NCBI RefSeq assembly: GCF_017313265.1
Contig: NZ_JAFLQZ010000002.1
Span: 62,001-126,000 of the forward strand
Reading direction: 5' to 3'
Length of the DNA: 64,000 bases
From: Hymenobacter telluris
GTDB taxonomy: Bacteria; Bacteroidota; Bacteroidia; Cytophagales; Hymenobacteraceae
The position numbers and the translations under genes are program-made. Under the pieces are notes generated by a model. The model was not told the origin of the DNA, searched no databases, and saw nothing but the letters and a program-made list of their open reading frames with translations. Below are positions 9,766 through 18,563 of this stretch, one piece after another. Position 1 is the stretch's first letter. Each line of letters starts with the position of its first letter.

Positions 9766-11178
9766 CTACTTGAATAGAGCTGCCGTATCCTCACCCACCC
9801 GAGTCCCTATCTCGTAGCCGCCATTCGCGTCGAACTGGTAGTGAACCCCCAGATACACGCGGCTGCGGCCGTTTTCGAGGGCCGCCTGCGTGAAAGAAGT
9901 GAAGTGCCGGGTGCGACGGATGCCGTTAGCGTCGCGCAGGGCATGCGGGTCTTCGGTAGTGGCGGTGAAGGCAATATTGTCGGTGCCGTAGAAGGTGCGC
10001 ATGGCGGCGGCGTGGGCCGCCCCGAACGTAGAATGCCCCGATACGTAGGCTGGGAAGTTGGGCGAGAAGCGCGTGCCAGAGGTCATGGCCGAAAGTGGCT
10101 GCCAGTCCGGGTCGGGGGTGGTGCCGTCGTTGCCATCCGTAGCGGCCCGTTGTATGGCCGTTTCGGGCCGCCACAGGCGCATGGGCTTGTTGCCGTTCGG
10201 CAGGAAATATTTAGCGTGCCAGGCCACCACCGAGGCATTCACCATAGCCGTGCCTACCATGGCAAATAAGCGTGCCGTTTCAAGCAGGCCCTTTTTGGCC
10301 GGCGTGCCACCATTAGCCAAGTGGTCTTTCAGGGTGCCCTGCTGCTTGGCTATGGTTTGGGTGATGGTGTACAGCTGACCGGGCGGCTTGGAGGTGCCGT
10401 TGAGGTCGTTGGCCCAGAAGATGGCAATTTCGGTTTGCTCCGGGGTGCGGTCCGTAGAGTGCATCCCGCCCAGCCGCTTCACTTCCCGCACCTGCGCCGC
10501 ATACAGTTCCGACTTCAGAAGTTTGCTGTAGTCGAACAGGGCGAATGGAATATCCTTGGGCTCGTAGTGGCTCGTAGGCAGCGTGGCGGGGTCGAGCAGG
10601 AACAGTGGTACCTTGCCCCAATGCGGGGTGAGGGCGGGGCCGGAGCCGGTATCGCGCCATTCGCCCGCCAGGCCGTTGGGGTTAAGTGGCGGCTTTTCAT
10701 TCATGTCCAGCCCGTCGTAGGCGGGAGAGGCAGCTTTTTTGATGGGGAATTTGTCGATGACAGCCTTTGCTATAGCCTTGCCAAACGTATCGGAATCCTG
10801 GTCGATAGGGGTGGGGCCAGAGTTGATAAGCTCCTTGGCGTGCAACTCCGCGCCCGCTTTAATTTGGTATGGGTCAAACGGATTGATGGTGCCGCCCTGC
10901 ATGCCCTTCGACAGCCGGATATAGAAATCCAGCGCATCGGTGAGGGCGTAGCAAGCCGCGTAAGCCGCGCTGATGGCCGGGTCGGGAGTGCCCGATTTCG
11001 CTACCGGGGCCACTACGTTGGGGTAGGTGTTACCGGTGAGTTGGTTCACGGCCTCGTACATAGCCAGGTGCATGACGGCTCCCATGTGCGAAAGGGGGCC
11101 TGGAGCACCTCCGATGCGGCGTACCACATCCAGATAAATGTTGTTCCAGGCAATTACGATGTTTCCGGGAGGAGTCAT
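9766..11178 (-). CDS. Vanadium-dependent haloperoxidase / PAP2-superfamily enzyme
   Basis: A 470-residue protein with the three parts of the vanadate/phosphate pocket: Lys331 with Arg337-Pro338 (KPMRLWRP), the VSGHS segment with His382, and SRVYLGVHYQFDA with Arg440 and His446. In vanadium haloperoxidases these residues hold vanadate, which oxidises halides with peroxide; acid phosphatases share the fold. No signal peptide is visible. Length and the separation of motif 1 and motif 2 fit the chloroperoxidase-like bacterial group. The gene and its upstream neighbour lie between the two 381-bp direct repeats. Halide specificity cannot be read from the sequence. Confidence 0.85.
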   Translation of the reverse strand: MTPPGNIVIAWNNIYLDVVRRIGGAPGPLSHMGAVMHLAMYEAVNQLTGNTYPNVVAPVAKSGTPDPAISAAYAACYALTDALDFYIRLSKGMQGGTINPFDPYQIKAGAELHAKELINSGPTPIDQDSDTFGKAIAKAVIDKFPIKKAASPAYDGLDMNEKPPLNPNGLAGEWRDTGSGPALTPHWGKVPLFLLDPATLPTSHYEPKDIPFALFDYSKLLKSELYAAQVREVKRLGGMHSTDRTPEQTEIAIFWANDLNGTSKPPGQLYTITQTIAKQQGTLKDHLANGGTPAKKGLLETARLFAMVGTAMVNASVVAWHAKYFLPNGNKPMRLWRPETAIQRAATDGNDGTTPDPDWQPLSAMTSGTRFSPNFPAYVSGHSTFGAAHAAAMRTFYGTDNIAFTATTEDPHALRDANGIRRTRHFTSFTQAALENGRSRVYLGVHYQFDANGGYEIGTRVGEDTAALFK

Positions 11179-11375
11179 AGTGCAAAGTGATATGGAGGAA
11201 GAAGAAAAAAAGTACGCAAGCCCGACCTAGCCTATTCCGCCGACTATATCTGCGCAGGGTGCTCGAAAATCACCAGCCAAGTTGGCGGCTGCTGTGGTAA
11301 GCTGCATCCGTATCAGCACTGAACTTCGCGCCGTCGTGTTCCGCTTATGGGTAAGAACTGGAGCTAAACTGCCGG

Positions 11376-12632
11376 CTATTTCTCGTCGGCCTTGGCTGGC
11401 TTAATGCCCACGTTGCGCACGTTGATGAACTTAATCAGCGTCTCGAACCAGAACGGGGCGCCCAGCATCATGGCAAACGCCGTGAGCAGCCAGCCTCCAA
11501 TCGGTAGCAGCCACGACCAGTTGACGGGGTGCCCGACTTTGCCGGTTATCGGGTCGAGGGTCCACCGCTGGGCATACTTGGGCATGCCATAATCATCGGC
11601 GCTGGCAGCCCATTGGTAAGTAGCCACCGAATCCTGCGCTGGAGCCCGGGCCGCGACCCTGCGGTAAGTGGGCTGGCCATTTACGGTTACGGCGGTTTTC
11701 ATCGTAGTGGTATCTCTGGCTGCCGCTTTGTACACGGTATCAATAGTGTGGTCGGTCCAGCGAAGCAAGCCCAGCGGCAAGCCTACTTTAGGTACTGCGG
11801 CCAGCGTGTTGCGGAGTTCCGTATTGGCGGCCAGTAGCAGCGTATCCCACGTTTTCTGCCGTTGCTGTTGATATTGTTGTGCCTTTATTGAGTCGGTGGG
11901 ATTGTAGATTATGTCGGGCGGCGCCGTACCGTGGGTGGCGGCTACTCCGGCCGTCACTAGCTCGGCCCGCGCTTCGGCGTGGTTGGAGTCGGCAAGGAAG
12001 CGGCTCAACCGGACTGTATCCACGTCGGCCAGCAGGGCCACCACTAGGCCGGCCATGAACAGGTATTTGCGGTTGTCGCGCTTGTACCAGCCCGTCATTC
12101 GCTCACCAAAGTCATGAAACCAGCCCTCTAAGTTGGTTTGCAGGGCTTTGCTCTGTTCTTCGGGCGTGAGCGAACCAGTGGGAGAAATGGCCGCCGACGT
12201 GGCCGTGGCATTCAGGTACAGCATTTCCAGCAGCCCCTTGAAGGTAGAAGGAGCCATAAGGGCTAGTCCCGCTTCAAACTGCTTGATGCTCGGTAGGGGG
12301 GGCGTAGCAGCAGGTGCCAGGCCACTTACCCACCCAATAATGGTTTGGGCAAATAAGGTTTCACTGATGTAGGCCGGCCAGCCATGCACAAACGAGCGAA
12401 CCACTAGGCTTTTCTGACTCTGGGGAAGCATCAGGGCCTGAATAGCAGGGGCGGCATAAAATGCCTGGTGTGCCACCGGGCCCAGCGCCAGTGCCAGGTG
12501 GTTGTATAGGTAGTTGCCGCGCGTATTCAGAAACCCAGCCGGCAGCTCCACCAATGAAAGCGTCAGCTGGCTGAACAGCAAATACAAGGTAATCAAAGCA
12601 ATGGCCGTGTCAAGGAGCGGGCTGTCGAACAT
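11376..12632 (-). CDS. Uncharacterised membrane protein with N- and C-terminal transmembrane segments
   Basis: A 418-residue protein. One hydrophobic segment lies near the N terminus (LDTAIALITLYLLFSQLTLS), another in the middle (RKYLFMAGLVVALLADVDTV), and one or two near the C terminus (WLLPIGGWLLTAFAMMLGAPF). The stretch GWYKRDNRKYLF before the central segment recurs in conserved bacterial hypotheticals, but I do not know a function for them. It lies upstream of the haloperoxidase gene on the same strand with a 197-bp gap, so co-transcription is possible. Both genes sit inside the pair of direct repeats. Confidence 0.75.
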   Translation of the reverse strand: MFDSPLLDTAIALITLYLLFSQLTLSLVELPAGFLNTRGNYLYNHLALALGPVAHQAFYAAPAIQALMLPQSQKSLVVRSFVHGWPAYISETLFAQTIIGWVSGLAPAATPPLPSIKQFEAGLALMAPSTFKGLLEMLYLNATATSAAISPTGSLTPEEQSKALQTNLEGWFHDFGERMTGWYKRDNRKYLFMAGLVVALLADVDTVRLSRFLADSNHAEARAELVTAGVAATHGTAPPDIIYNPTDSIKAQQYQQQRQKTWDTLLLAANTELRNTLAAVPKVGLPLGLLRWTDHTIDTVYKAAARDTTTMKTAVTVNGQPTYRRVAARAPAQDSVATYQWAASADDYGMPKYAQRWTLDPITGKVGHPVNWSWLLPIGGWLLTAFAMMLGAPFWFETLIKFINVRNVGIKPAKADEK

Positions 12633-12731
12633 GGCAGTAGAGCATCTTATTGCTCGTTAAAAGTGCGCTAGTCTGCCCCGCTTTTCTTCCGTGCTACTAC
12701 TGAACTTTGCACCTGCATCTACCCATTTCAC

Positions 12732-13112
12732 TGCTCAACCTTGCGCTATTGCGTCGGCCCCGTATCTACGCGTGCCTCCAAGGTGGCCTGCACGGCAGGC
12801 GCCACCGCCGACAGCAAATCCAGGCCGGTGGCGGCTTCCAGGGCATCAACGGTGGTGCGGTAATTGCCCCAGGCGGCCCCTACCGAATTCTGATTGGGGG
12901 CGTTGACGGCAATGACGCGGGTGCCAGCGTCTACGTCGTCGGGGCTGTGCTGACCGGCGGGTAGCACCACTACTACTTTCCAGCAGCGGGCCGGTACCGT
13001 CACGCGGCCTTGGTCAATGGTGTTGTCGGGGCCCTGGGAGCCGGTGCCGCCGGTGCCGTAGCTGCCCATGATGATGTATAGTTCGTTGCCACCGCGCACC
13101 AGGGTGCGGCAG
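12732..13112. repeat. 381-bp direct repeat, copy 2 (copy 1 at 9251-9631)
   Basis: The two copies have a constant offset of 3481 bp and about ten differences. This copy is the 3' part of the intact nuclease gene plus a few bases after its stop. The repeats flank the haloperoxidase and membrane-protein genes; recombination between them would delete 3.48 kb. Confidence 0.9.
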
Positions 13113-13594
13113 TACTCCTCCAGGTCGGCCCAGGTGCGCTGGTTGAGGTTGGGCGCCTGAGGTAGCATGTTGGTCATCAGAAACGTAGCCGAGTTGCTGG
13201 CGGTGCTGGCCGTGCGGTCGGCGGAGGGGCAGTGGTGGCCCCTGTCGAAGCCCGAGCCGGTGTAGCTACTGGCCGTTACCTGGTACCAGCCGGCTGGCAG
13301 GGCATTGTCGGCGCGGAAGTTGTCTTGCCGGGGAGCAGTGCCCAAATCCTTGGCCGCCAGGTGCCAGCTCACCCAGTTCGGAATGCCCCGGCTGCGGTGG
13401 TAACTCAGGGCGTATTCAGGCCGCGTAAGCAGGTAGTTGTTGGGCTGATTAGGGTCGGAAGTGGCGCCGCTGGGGTTGCCCAGCGCCAGGTTCAGGTCCT
13501 CGGGCGTAGGGTCGGAATCGTCGCAACCGGCAACAAAGGCCAGCAGAACTACGGGCAACAGGAAACGCCAGCGGGCAGAGAAGATACGCATCAT
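12746..13594 (-). CDS. DNA/RNA non-specific endonuclease (NUC1 family), probable lipoprotein
   Basis: About 282 residues from the ATG at 13594. The N terminus is a lipoprotein-type signal (RWRFLLPVVLLAFVAGCDDSD), so the enzyme is probably tethered outside the cytoplasm. The catalytic motif is DRGHHCPSADRT near residue 117, where the His of DRGH is the general base and a later Asn binds Mg2+. The family degrades DNA and RNA without sequence preference and is used for nutrient scavenging or defence against free DNA. The 3' part is duplicated at 9251-9631. Confidence 0.92.
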   Translation of the reverse strand: MMRIFSARWRFLLPVVLLAFVAGCDDSDPTPEDLNLALGNPSGATSDPNQPNNYLLTRPEYALSYHRSRGIPNWVSWHLAAKDLGTAPRQDNFRADNALPAGWYQVTASSYTGSGFDRGHHCPSADRTASTASNSATFLMTNMLPQAPNLNQRTWADLEEYCRTLVRGGNELYIIMGSYGTGGTGSQGPDNTIDQGRVTVPARCWKVVVVLPAGQHSPDDVDAGTRVIAVNAPNQNSVGAAWGNYRTTVDALEAATGLDLLSAVAPAVQATLEARVDTGPTQ

Positions 13595-13640
13595 GCCCAA
13601 AGATACCGCCCCTGCCGCAACGCCCGTAGTTGCCCGCCGC

Positions 13641-14567
13641 TTACTGCACGCCCTTCACTTGCATCGGTAGCACGAATAATGCCGCCGAAGCCGTGATAAA
13701 CAGCGTCTTCCGGTCTTTGCCGCCAAAGCACACGTTACCCGTCCATTCTTCCGGCACGGCTATGTGCTGGATTTTTTGGCCCGCGGCACTGTACACTGTT
13801 ACGCCTTTGCCGGTGAGGTACACATTGCCCTGGTTGTCGAGGGTCATGCCATCCGAGCCCTGCTCCACAAACAGCTGCCGGTTGGTGAGCTGGCCGTTGG
13901 GCGCAATTTGGTAGCGGTAGGTTTTGTTGGCTTCAATGTCGGCCACGTACAACTGCCGGCCATCGGGGGTGCCAATGATGCCGTTGGGCTTTTGCAGCTT
14001 GCCATCAACAATTACGGGTTGCTTCTGGCCCTTGGGCAGGTAATAGAGCTTCTGGCCACCCAGGTTGGGGTCGGGGGCGGTGCGGGCCCAGTAGTCGCGC
14101 TGGTAGTACGGGTCGGTGAAGTAGATGCCGCCGCTGGCGGGATGCACCCACAGGTCGTTGGGGCCGTTGAGGCGGTGGCCCTGCACCTCTTCCAGCAGCA
14201 CGGTCACCTGGCCAGTAGGTGCTATCGACCACAGCTGGTTTTGCTCGTCGGCGCAGGCCAGCAGGTTGCCTTGCTTGTCGAAATACAGGCCGTTGGCCCG
14301 GCCGGCGTTATCCAGAAACACACTGAGCTTGCCGCTGGTATCGTACTTCCAGATTTTGTTGTTGGGCTGGTCGGTGAAGAACACGTTGCCCGCTTTATCC
14401 ACTGCCGGGCCTTCCGTGAACTTGAACTGCCGCGCCACCAGCCGCGGCGTAGCCGACCCCGCCAAGATGTTGCTGGTTGGTTGGGTTTGGGCATACGCCG
14501 CTACAATTCCGGCTCCAACAGCTACCATACCGCCGGCCAGTACTACCTTAAGAAGAGAACGATTCAT
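13641..14567 (-). CDS. Secreted SMP-30/gluconolactonase-like protein
   Basis: About 308 residues from the ATG at 14567, which directly begins a signal peptide (MNRSLLKVVLAGGMVAVGA). The body is a six-bladed beta-propeller of the SMP-30/LRE type: FTEGPAVDKAGNVFFTD, NGLYFDKQGNLLACAD, RLNGPNDLWVHPASGGIYFTD, KPNGIIGTPDGRQLYVAD and GSDGMTLDNQGNVYLTG. The Glu of the first motif, the Asn of GPND and the Asp of SDGM are the usual metal ligands. Family members hydrolyse sugar lactones; the substrate here is unknown. The export signal suggests periplasmic sugar-acid metabolism. Confidence 0.88.
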   Translation of the reverse strand: MNRSLLKVVLAGGMVAVGAGIVAAYAQTQPTSNILAGSATPRLVARQFKFTEGPAVDKAGNVFFTDQPNNKIWKYDTSGKLSVFLDNAGRANGLYFDKQGNLLACADEQNQLWSIAPTGQVTVLLEEVQGHRLNGPNDLWVHPASGGIYFTDPYYQRDYWARTAPDPNLGGQKLYYLPKGQKQPVIVDGKLQKPNGIIGTPDGRQLYVADIEANKTYRYQIAPNGQLTNRQLFVEQGSDGMTLDNQGNVYLTGKGVTVYSAAGQKIQHIAVPEEWTGNVCFGGKDRKTLFITASAALFVLPMQVKGVQ

Positions 14568-14976
14568 AGGCAAGCAAAACAGGTTCCAACGTGGCGCGGG
14601 CTGGTTGCCAGCACCGATACGCTCGGAGTGAAACACCGGCTAAACGAAATTCCGAGTGGAAAGGCTGACACTACTTGCCCGATAGGTGCCCTGGCTGCCG
14701 GGGGCTGCGCCCATAAGCAGTGGTAGTGCCTAGCGCAATGAGCTTGTGTATAATAGGAAAGGAAGTTCTGCGGGTTATCGGCAATGCACAACCCCTGTCC
14801 GGCGAGAAAGATGAAAAGAGTGATTATGGGAATAATTTTATTTGATGTTGATCTAAAAGATGTTTTTTCAAGTTTTTTGCCGTAGTCAATACAATTATAT
14901 TTAATTTCAAACCAAGAAGATACGCGTAATGGGGCGTGTCGGTCTTCAAGAAATGCTTACTGTATTCTACCCGCTT
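14568..14976. other. Divergent intergenic region, AT-rich
   Basis: A spacer of about 400 bp between divergent genes. Its right half (about 14810-14925) is strongly AT rich, unlike the flanks, and likely holds the promoter of the plus-strand gene. I see no open frame with recognisable content and no strong hairpin. Confidence 0.5.
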
Positions 14977-15402
14977 ATGTACCGTTTTCTGACTTTGATT
15001 ATCGGCTTCACCCTGGCAGCATTGCCTGGTAAATTACTGGCCCAGCAAACCACTACGCCCGATTCCGTTGAGCAGCCCAGCCAACCCAGCAGCTGCGAGT
15101 CGCTGACGGGCCTCATAACCGATGAAAACTATAAGCCTTTGACTGGCGCAACGTTACAGCTGCAAGGCATTAATGATGCCTTCAGCACCAATTCCGAAGG
15201 GCGTTATATCATTGTGCTCAACAAGCGCACGATACCTTTCCCAACCCGCATGAAGGTCAGCGCGGCTGGCTACGAAACCCAGGAGTTTGCTCTCAACAGC
15301 TGCAAGCCTACCGATGTGTCGCTCCGGCTGGTGCCAGGCACCATCTTCAAGCGCGACGGCCGCATCAAAAAAACCACCTCAACCGGTAAGATTAAGTACT
15401 AA
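14977..15402 (+). CDS. Secreted protein with carboxypeptidase-regulatory-like (CarboxypepD_reg) domain
   Basis: About 141 residues from the ATG at 14977, which begins a signal peptide (MYRFLTLIIGFTLAALPG). After a Pro/Ser-rich linker, residues about 45-130 match the beta-sandwich found at the start of TonB-dependent receptors: LTGLITDENYKPLTGATLQL, then FSTNSEGRYIIVL and KVSAAGYETQEFAL. Here the domain stands alone, without a receptor barrel, and ends in a basic tail (FKRDGRIKKTTSTGKIKY). A surface or periplasmic binding role is inferred. An in-frame ATG at 14929 exists but would bury the signal peptide. Confidence 0.75.
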   Translation: MYRFLTLIIGFTLAALPGKLLAQQTTTPDSVEQPSQPSSCESLTGLITDENYKPLTGATLQLQGINDAFSTNSEGRYIIVLNKRTIPFPTRMKVSAAGYETQEFALNSCKPTDVSLRLVPGTIFKRDGRIKKTTSTGKIKY

Positions 15403-15429
15403 GCCCCGGCTTAGCCTACACGTACCAGA

Positions 15430-15467
15430 AACGGCCCCGTTTGGCAATTGCCAAAACGGGGCCGTTG
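15430..15467. terminator. Terminator between convergent genes
   Basis: Arms of about 17 bp (AACGGCCCCG stem continuing to TTTGGCA) with a single bulge. The stem is followed by GGTTTTATG. It lies 28 bp after the CarboxypepD_reg gene and before the end of the convergent LuxR-type gene. Confidence 0.75.
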
Positions 15468-15516
15468 GTTTTATGGGCAGTACGATAAGACTACAGGCAA
15501 GCCTTTGCCGAACTTC

Positions 15517-16161
15517 TCAAGCCACTCCTACCCAGCCTTCGCGCACGGCTTGCACTACCAGTCCCACCAAGGTTTTGGCACCCGCTTTCTGCAACAGAGC
15601 CCGCCGGTGGCTTTCCACAGTGCGCACGCTCAAGCATAAATGGTCGGCTATTTCCTGGTTGCAGAGGTCGGACACTATCAGGCGTAGCACTTCCACCTCG
15701 CGTTGGCTGAAGGGGGTGGGAGGAGAAAAGCTTCGGCGAGCAGCCGGATGGGTGAGAGTACCACCAGCTGCGCCGCTGAGCAGCGCCATAACCGTAGTAA
15801 CCACCGTAGTCGGAGTGGCGTTGTACGGCAGCAGGGCGTTGGTGTCAGGCTGGAGTAGGTACTGCTTTAGGGCTGGTGAGAGGCGCTGGCTGGCAATAAC
15901 CAAAATGGGCTGACAACTCCGGACGCTCCGCAGGCGCTGAAACAAGGCAACCAACGACGGCCCAGCCAAGGTACTATCCAGCACCAGCAGGGCGTAAGGC
16001 TGTTGCCGAAGCAGCGGCTCTAGCATGCTAGCGTCGGCGGTAACACTAAAGGTAAGGCTGGGCCATTGGTCGTGCAGGGTGGCCAACAACCCCTGACGAT
16101 GCAAAGAAGGCGGTGCCGCCACCAGCACCGACGCGTTACCAAAACAGCTGGCAGAGTTCAT
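15517..16161 (-). CDS. LuxR-family response regulator (NarL type)
   Basis: 214 residues. The N-terminal half resembles a receiver domain (SVLVAAPPSLHRQGLLATL; phosphoacceptor candidate Asp in ALLVLDSTL), though the acidic pocket near the start has AAP in place of the usual DD, so phosphorylation may be altered. Residues about 148-205 form a LuxR helix-turn-helix (FSQREVEVLRLIVSDLCNQE, then IADHLCLSVRTVESHR). It is divergent from a PAS histidine kinase gene with a 464-bp spacer; a functional pair is possible but not shown. Confidence 0.82.
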   Translation of the reverse strand: MNSASCFGNASVLVAAPPSLHRQGLLATLHDQWPSLTFSVTADASMLEPLLRQQPYALLVLDSTLAGPSLVALFQRLRSVRSCQPILVIASQRLSPALKQYLLQPDTNALLPYNATPTTVVTTVMALLSGAAGGTLTHPAARRSFSPPTPFSQREVEVLRLIVSDLCNQEIADHLCLSVRTVESHRRALLQKAGAKTLVGLVVQAVREGWVGVA

Positions 16162-16625
16162 AATTAAGTGGGGTATAAGGATGCTGGATGCACTAAAGAA
16201 GAAGCATCAACGGACAACAAGGGTAGCAATAGGTGTGTAAGAAAAGGAGCTGATGCACGCCTAATTCCTTGAATGATAAGGCATGGCGTACAACCGAAAG
16301 TAATATATAGGTAAGGCTATGTCAATACCTATTTGTAGGTATATTGTAACTGAAACTTGTTTAAGTATAATAACATCGGTAAAACAGCAACCGGACAACC
16401 GCTGGGGCTAACGAAATAGTAGCCTCGTGCAACTTGTTGCGTGGTGGCTGGTTGCTTGGTAGCTATCCGTGTTGAGTTTGCAGAATGCTTACCTGTTTAG
16501 TGACCATCAGATTTAATACTATACTATAGTAACTTCACTGCTGCCGGTGCCGTTCTTGCCACACTCGCAAGCTCTACTTTAGTGGCACATACTGTTTCTA
16601 CTTTCTTCTCCTTCTTTCATTGGCG
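16162..16625. promoter_or_regulatory. Divergent regulatory spacer with AGGTA half-sites
   Basis: The AT-rich spacer between the LuxR-type regulator and the histidine kinase gene holds a palindrome, ATACCT-N6-AGGTAT at 16325-16342, and another half-site ATATAGGTA at 16305-16313. These could bind the adjacent LuxR-type regulator. No ORF or RNA gene is evident. Confidence 0.4.
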
Positions 16626-17720
16626 ATGCCTGCTCCCGTTGTTGATTTTCAGCATCTGATTGAAGAAATACCTTCTGTTTTCTTCGTTTACAACGTAGCC
16701 CTCCGCTCCGTTACGTATGTGAATGCCGCTTACGAGAAAGTATTTGGGGGCAACTCCGGCCAGGTAAACGACGAGCTGCCGGGCCTGCTGGCACGCCTGC
16801 ACCCCGATGACCAAGACTACGCCGCCGACTGCCTTGAGCGGCTGGAAGCAGGGCTATTGCGCGAAGACATTCAAGTGCGGCTGGTTTCCGATGCTGGGTT
16901 GGTGCAGTGGCTGTGCGTGCGCGCGGTACGGTACCAGGCCCCCGATGGCACCCGCACCATCACCGGCTTCATCGACGACATTACCGCCGAAAAGGCTACC
17001 CACCAGAACGCTGCCAAATTCAATACCAAGAAGAATTCCATCCTCGAAATCCTCTCGCACGACCTGGCCGGGCCGCTGCGCCTAATGCAAACCCTAACCG
17101 AGCAGCTACGAGAACAGCTCCAAACCTACCCCGACCCACGGCTGCACGAACTGATTCGGATTATCACCACCACGTGCCGCGAAAGCACCGATTTGATTCA
17201 TGATTTCGTGGACAACGAGTTTCTCGAATCGTCGAATGTGGAGCTGAAGCGCGAGCGGGTGAACATGGTGGAGCGCGTGGGTATTATGGTAGATAACTAC
17301 CGGCGGACGCAAACACGCCTAGAGCAGGTGTTCACCCTCGAAACCTCGGCGCCGGCCATCTACGCCAGCATCGACGAAAACAAGTTCATGCAGGTGCTCA
17401 ACAACTTGGTGGGCAATGCTATAAAATTTACGCCGGCCGGCGGGCACATCCGGGTAGGGCTAAGCGAGCAGCCGGGCCACATTCTGGTGACGGTAGCCGA
17501 CGACGGCATAGGCATTCCGGAAGAATTGCAGGAAGGCCTGTTCGACAAATTCACGAAGGCCCGCCGCCCCGGCCTACGCGGCGAAAAAAGCACCGGCCTG
17601 GGCATGTCCATCATCCATACCATCGTGGAATTGCACGGCGGGCGCATCCGATGTAAAAGCGCCGAAAAACAAGGCACCACTTTCTTTATTGAGCTGCCAC
17701 TGCTGGAGGCCCAGGCGTAA
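16626..17720 (+). CDS. PAS-domain sensor histidine kinase
   Basis: About 364 residues from the ATG at 16626. One PAS domain (about 8-125; FVYNVALRSVTYVNAAYEKV, ending ITGFIDDITAEK) precedes a HisKA domain with the phosphorylated His in LEILSHDLAGPLR and an ATPase domain with the N box (NNLVGNAIKFTPAGG), G1 (VADDGIGIPEE), F box (FDKFTKARR) and G2 (STGLGMSIIHTIV). No transmembrane segment is present, so it senses a cytoplasmic signal through PAS. No response regulator is encoded directly downstream. Confidence 0.9.
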   Translation: MPAPVVDFQHLIEEIPSVFFVYNVALRSVTYVNAAYEKVFGGNSGQVNDELPGLLARLHPDDQDYAADCLERLEAGLLREDIQVRLVSDAGLVQWLCVRAVRYQAPDGTRTITGFIDDITAEKATHQNAAKFNTKKNSILEILSHDLAGPLRLMQTLTEQLREQLQTYPDPRLHELIRIITTTCRESTDLIHDFVDNEFLESSNVELKRERVNMVERVGIMVDNYRRTQTRLEQVFTLETSAPAIYASIDENKFMQVLNNLVGNAIKFTPAGGHIRVGLSEQPGHILVTVADDGIGIPEELQEGLFDKFTKARRPGLRGEKSTGLGMSIIHTIVELHGGRIRCKSAEKQGTTFFIELPLLEAQA

Positions 17721-17824
17721 CAAGCAGCCACGCAGACACTTGGTGTGCCCACCTCAATGGTAAGAAATGCGCTTAACCGCGGGGTTCTGTAGGCGAGCTG
17801 AACTGTTCATTCAGGCAGGATACG

Positions 17825-17832
17825 TACTTTTG
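17825..17832 (+). promoter_or_regulatory. Bacteroidota -7 element candidate
   Basis: TACTTTTG matches the Bacteroidota TAnnTTTG consensus, 61 bp before the start of the cupin gene. No clear -33 TTTG was found at the usual spacing. Confidence 0.4.
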
Positions 17833-17893
17833 GCACTGGCAAGGTGAGACACGCCACGTGCAGTAGTGCCTTCATCACATCATCAACCAGCGT

Positions 17894-18397
17894 ATGAGTA
17901 GCGAAGATCAAAAGCAAAAGCTGTTTAAAGACATGGAGCAGCGCCTAACCCAACTGGGGTTCTCTATTGATAAGCAGGACCAAACCCGGCCGTGGGGTGG
18001 GTTTTTCGTGATTGACGAAACGCAGGCACCCGCTTTTGCCGACACGTATTTCGAAGGCCTGGCCGTAGACGACCTGCGGCTGGCCGGCAAGCTGAGCCCC
18101 AAAATCCTGATTGTAGCACCTCAAAAGCGGCTGTCGTGGCAGTACCACCACCGCCGGGCCGAGGTCTGGAAAGTGCTGCAAGGGCCGGTAGGCGTGGTAA
18201 CCAGCACCACCGACGACGAAGGCGAAGTGCGGGTGTATGAGCCCGGCGAGTTGGTAACCCTCAAGCAGGGGGAGCGGCACCGCCTGGTGGGCTTGGCTAC
18301 CTGGGGCGTGCTGGCCGAAATCTGGCAGCACACCGACGCCACCAACCCATCGGACGAAGACGATATTGTGCGCGTGCAGGACGACTTCGGGCGCTAG
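17894..18397 (+). CDS. Cupin-domain protein, mannose-6-phosphate isomerase type II-like
   Basis: 167 residues with a single cupin barrel. The metal-site motifs are visible: SWQYHHRRAEVWKVLQG (motif 1 with two His and a Glu) and VTLKQGERHRLVGL (motif 2 with the fourth His). RPWGGFFVI near the N terminus is the phosphomannose-isomerase-type entry strand. Such proteins correspond to the C-terminal isomerase domain of ManC-type enzymes; substrate and reaction are inferred only. It is a single-gene unit with its own terminator. Confidence 0.82.
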   Translation: MSSEDQKQKLFKDMEQRLTQLGFSIDKQDQTRPWGGFFVIDETQAPAFADTYFEGLAVDDLRLAGKLSPKILIVAPQKRLSWQYHHRRAEVWKVLQGPVGVVTSTTDDEGEVRVYEPGELVTLKQGERHRLVGLATWGVLAEIWQHTDATNPSDEDDIVRVQDDFGR

Positions 18398-18507
18398 TCG
18401 GGCCGCCCGCCGTGCGGGGCAGCTATTAGCCCGTGCCGTGTAGGGCAGGCCCGGTGTGGGAGCAGCAAGCAGCGCCTTAGCAGCCTTCTGCCGAGGAAAG
18501 CCGTACT

Positions 18508-18541
18508 AGCCGGAAGCGGGTCAACCGTTTCCGGCTTTTCG
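18508..18541 (+). terminator. Terminator after cupin gene
   Basis: 12-bp arms (18508-18519 and 18525-18536) with one G-T pair, followed by a T-rich tract. It lies about 20 bp before the start of the cation-efflux gene. Confidence 0.7.
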
Positions 18542-18563
18542 TTTTCTGTATTTTCTCTGTTCT

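Noticed and set aside
9251..13112. Composite transposon flanked by direct repeats
   Set aside because: The repeats are parts of a nuclease gene, no transposase is present and no terminal inverted repeats or target duplications are seen.
13764..14726. Plus-strand frame of 320 codons antisense to the SMP-30 gene
   Set aside because: Same kind of antisense shadow; it also runs into the AT-rich spacer with no gene-like content.
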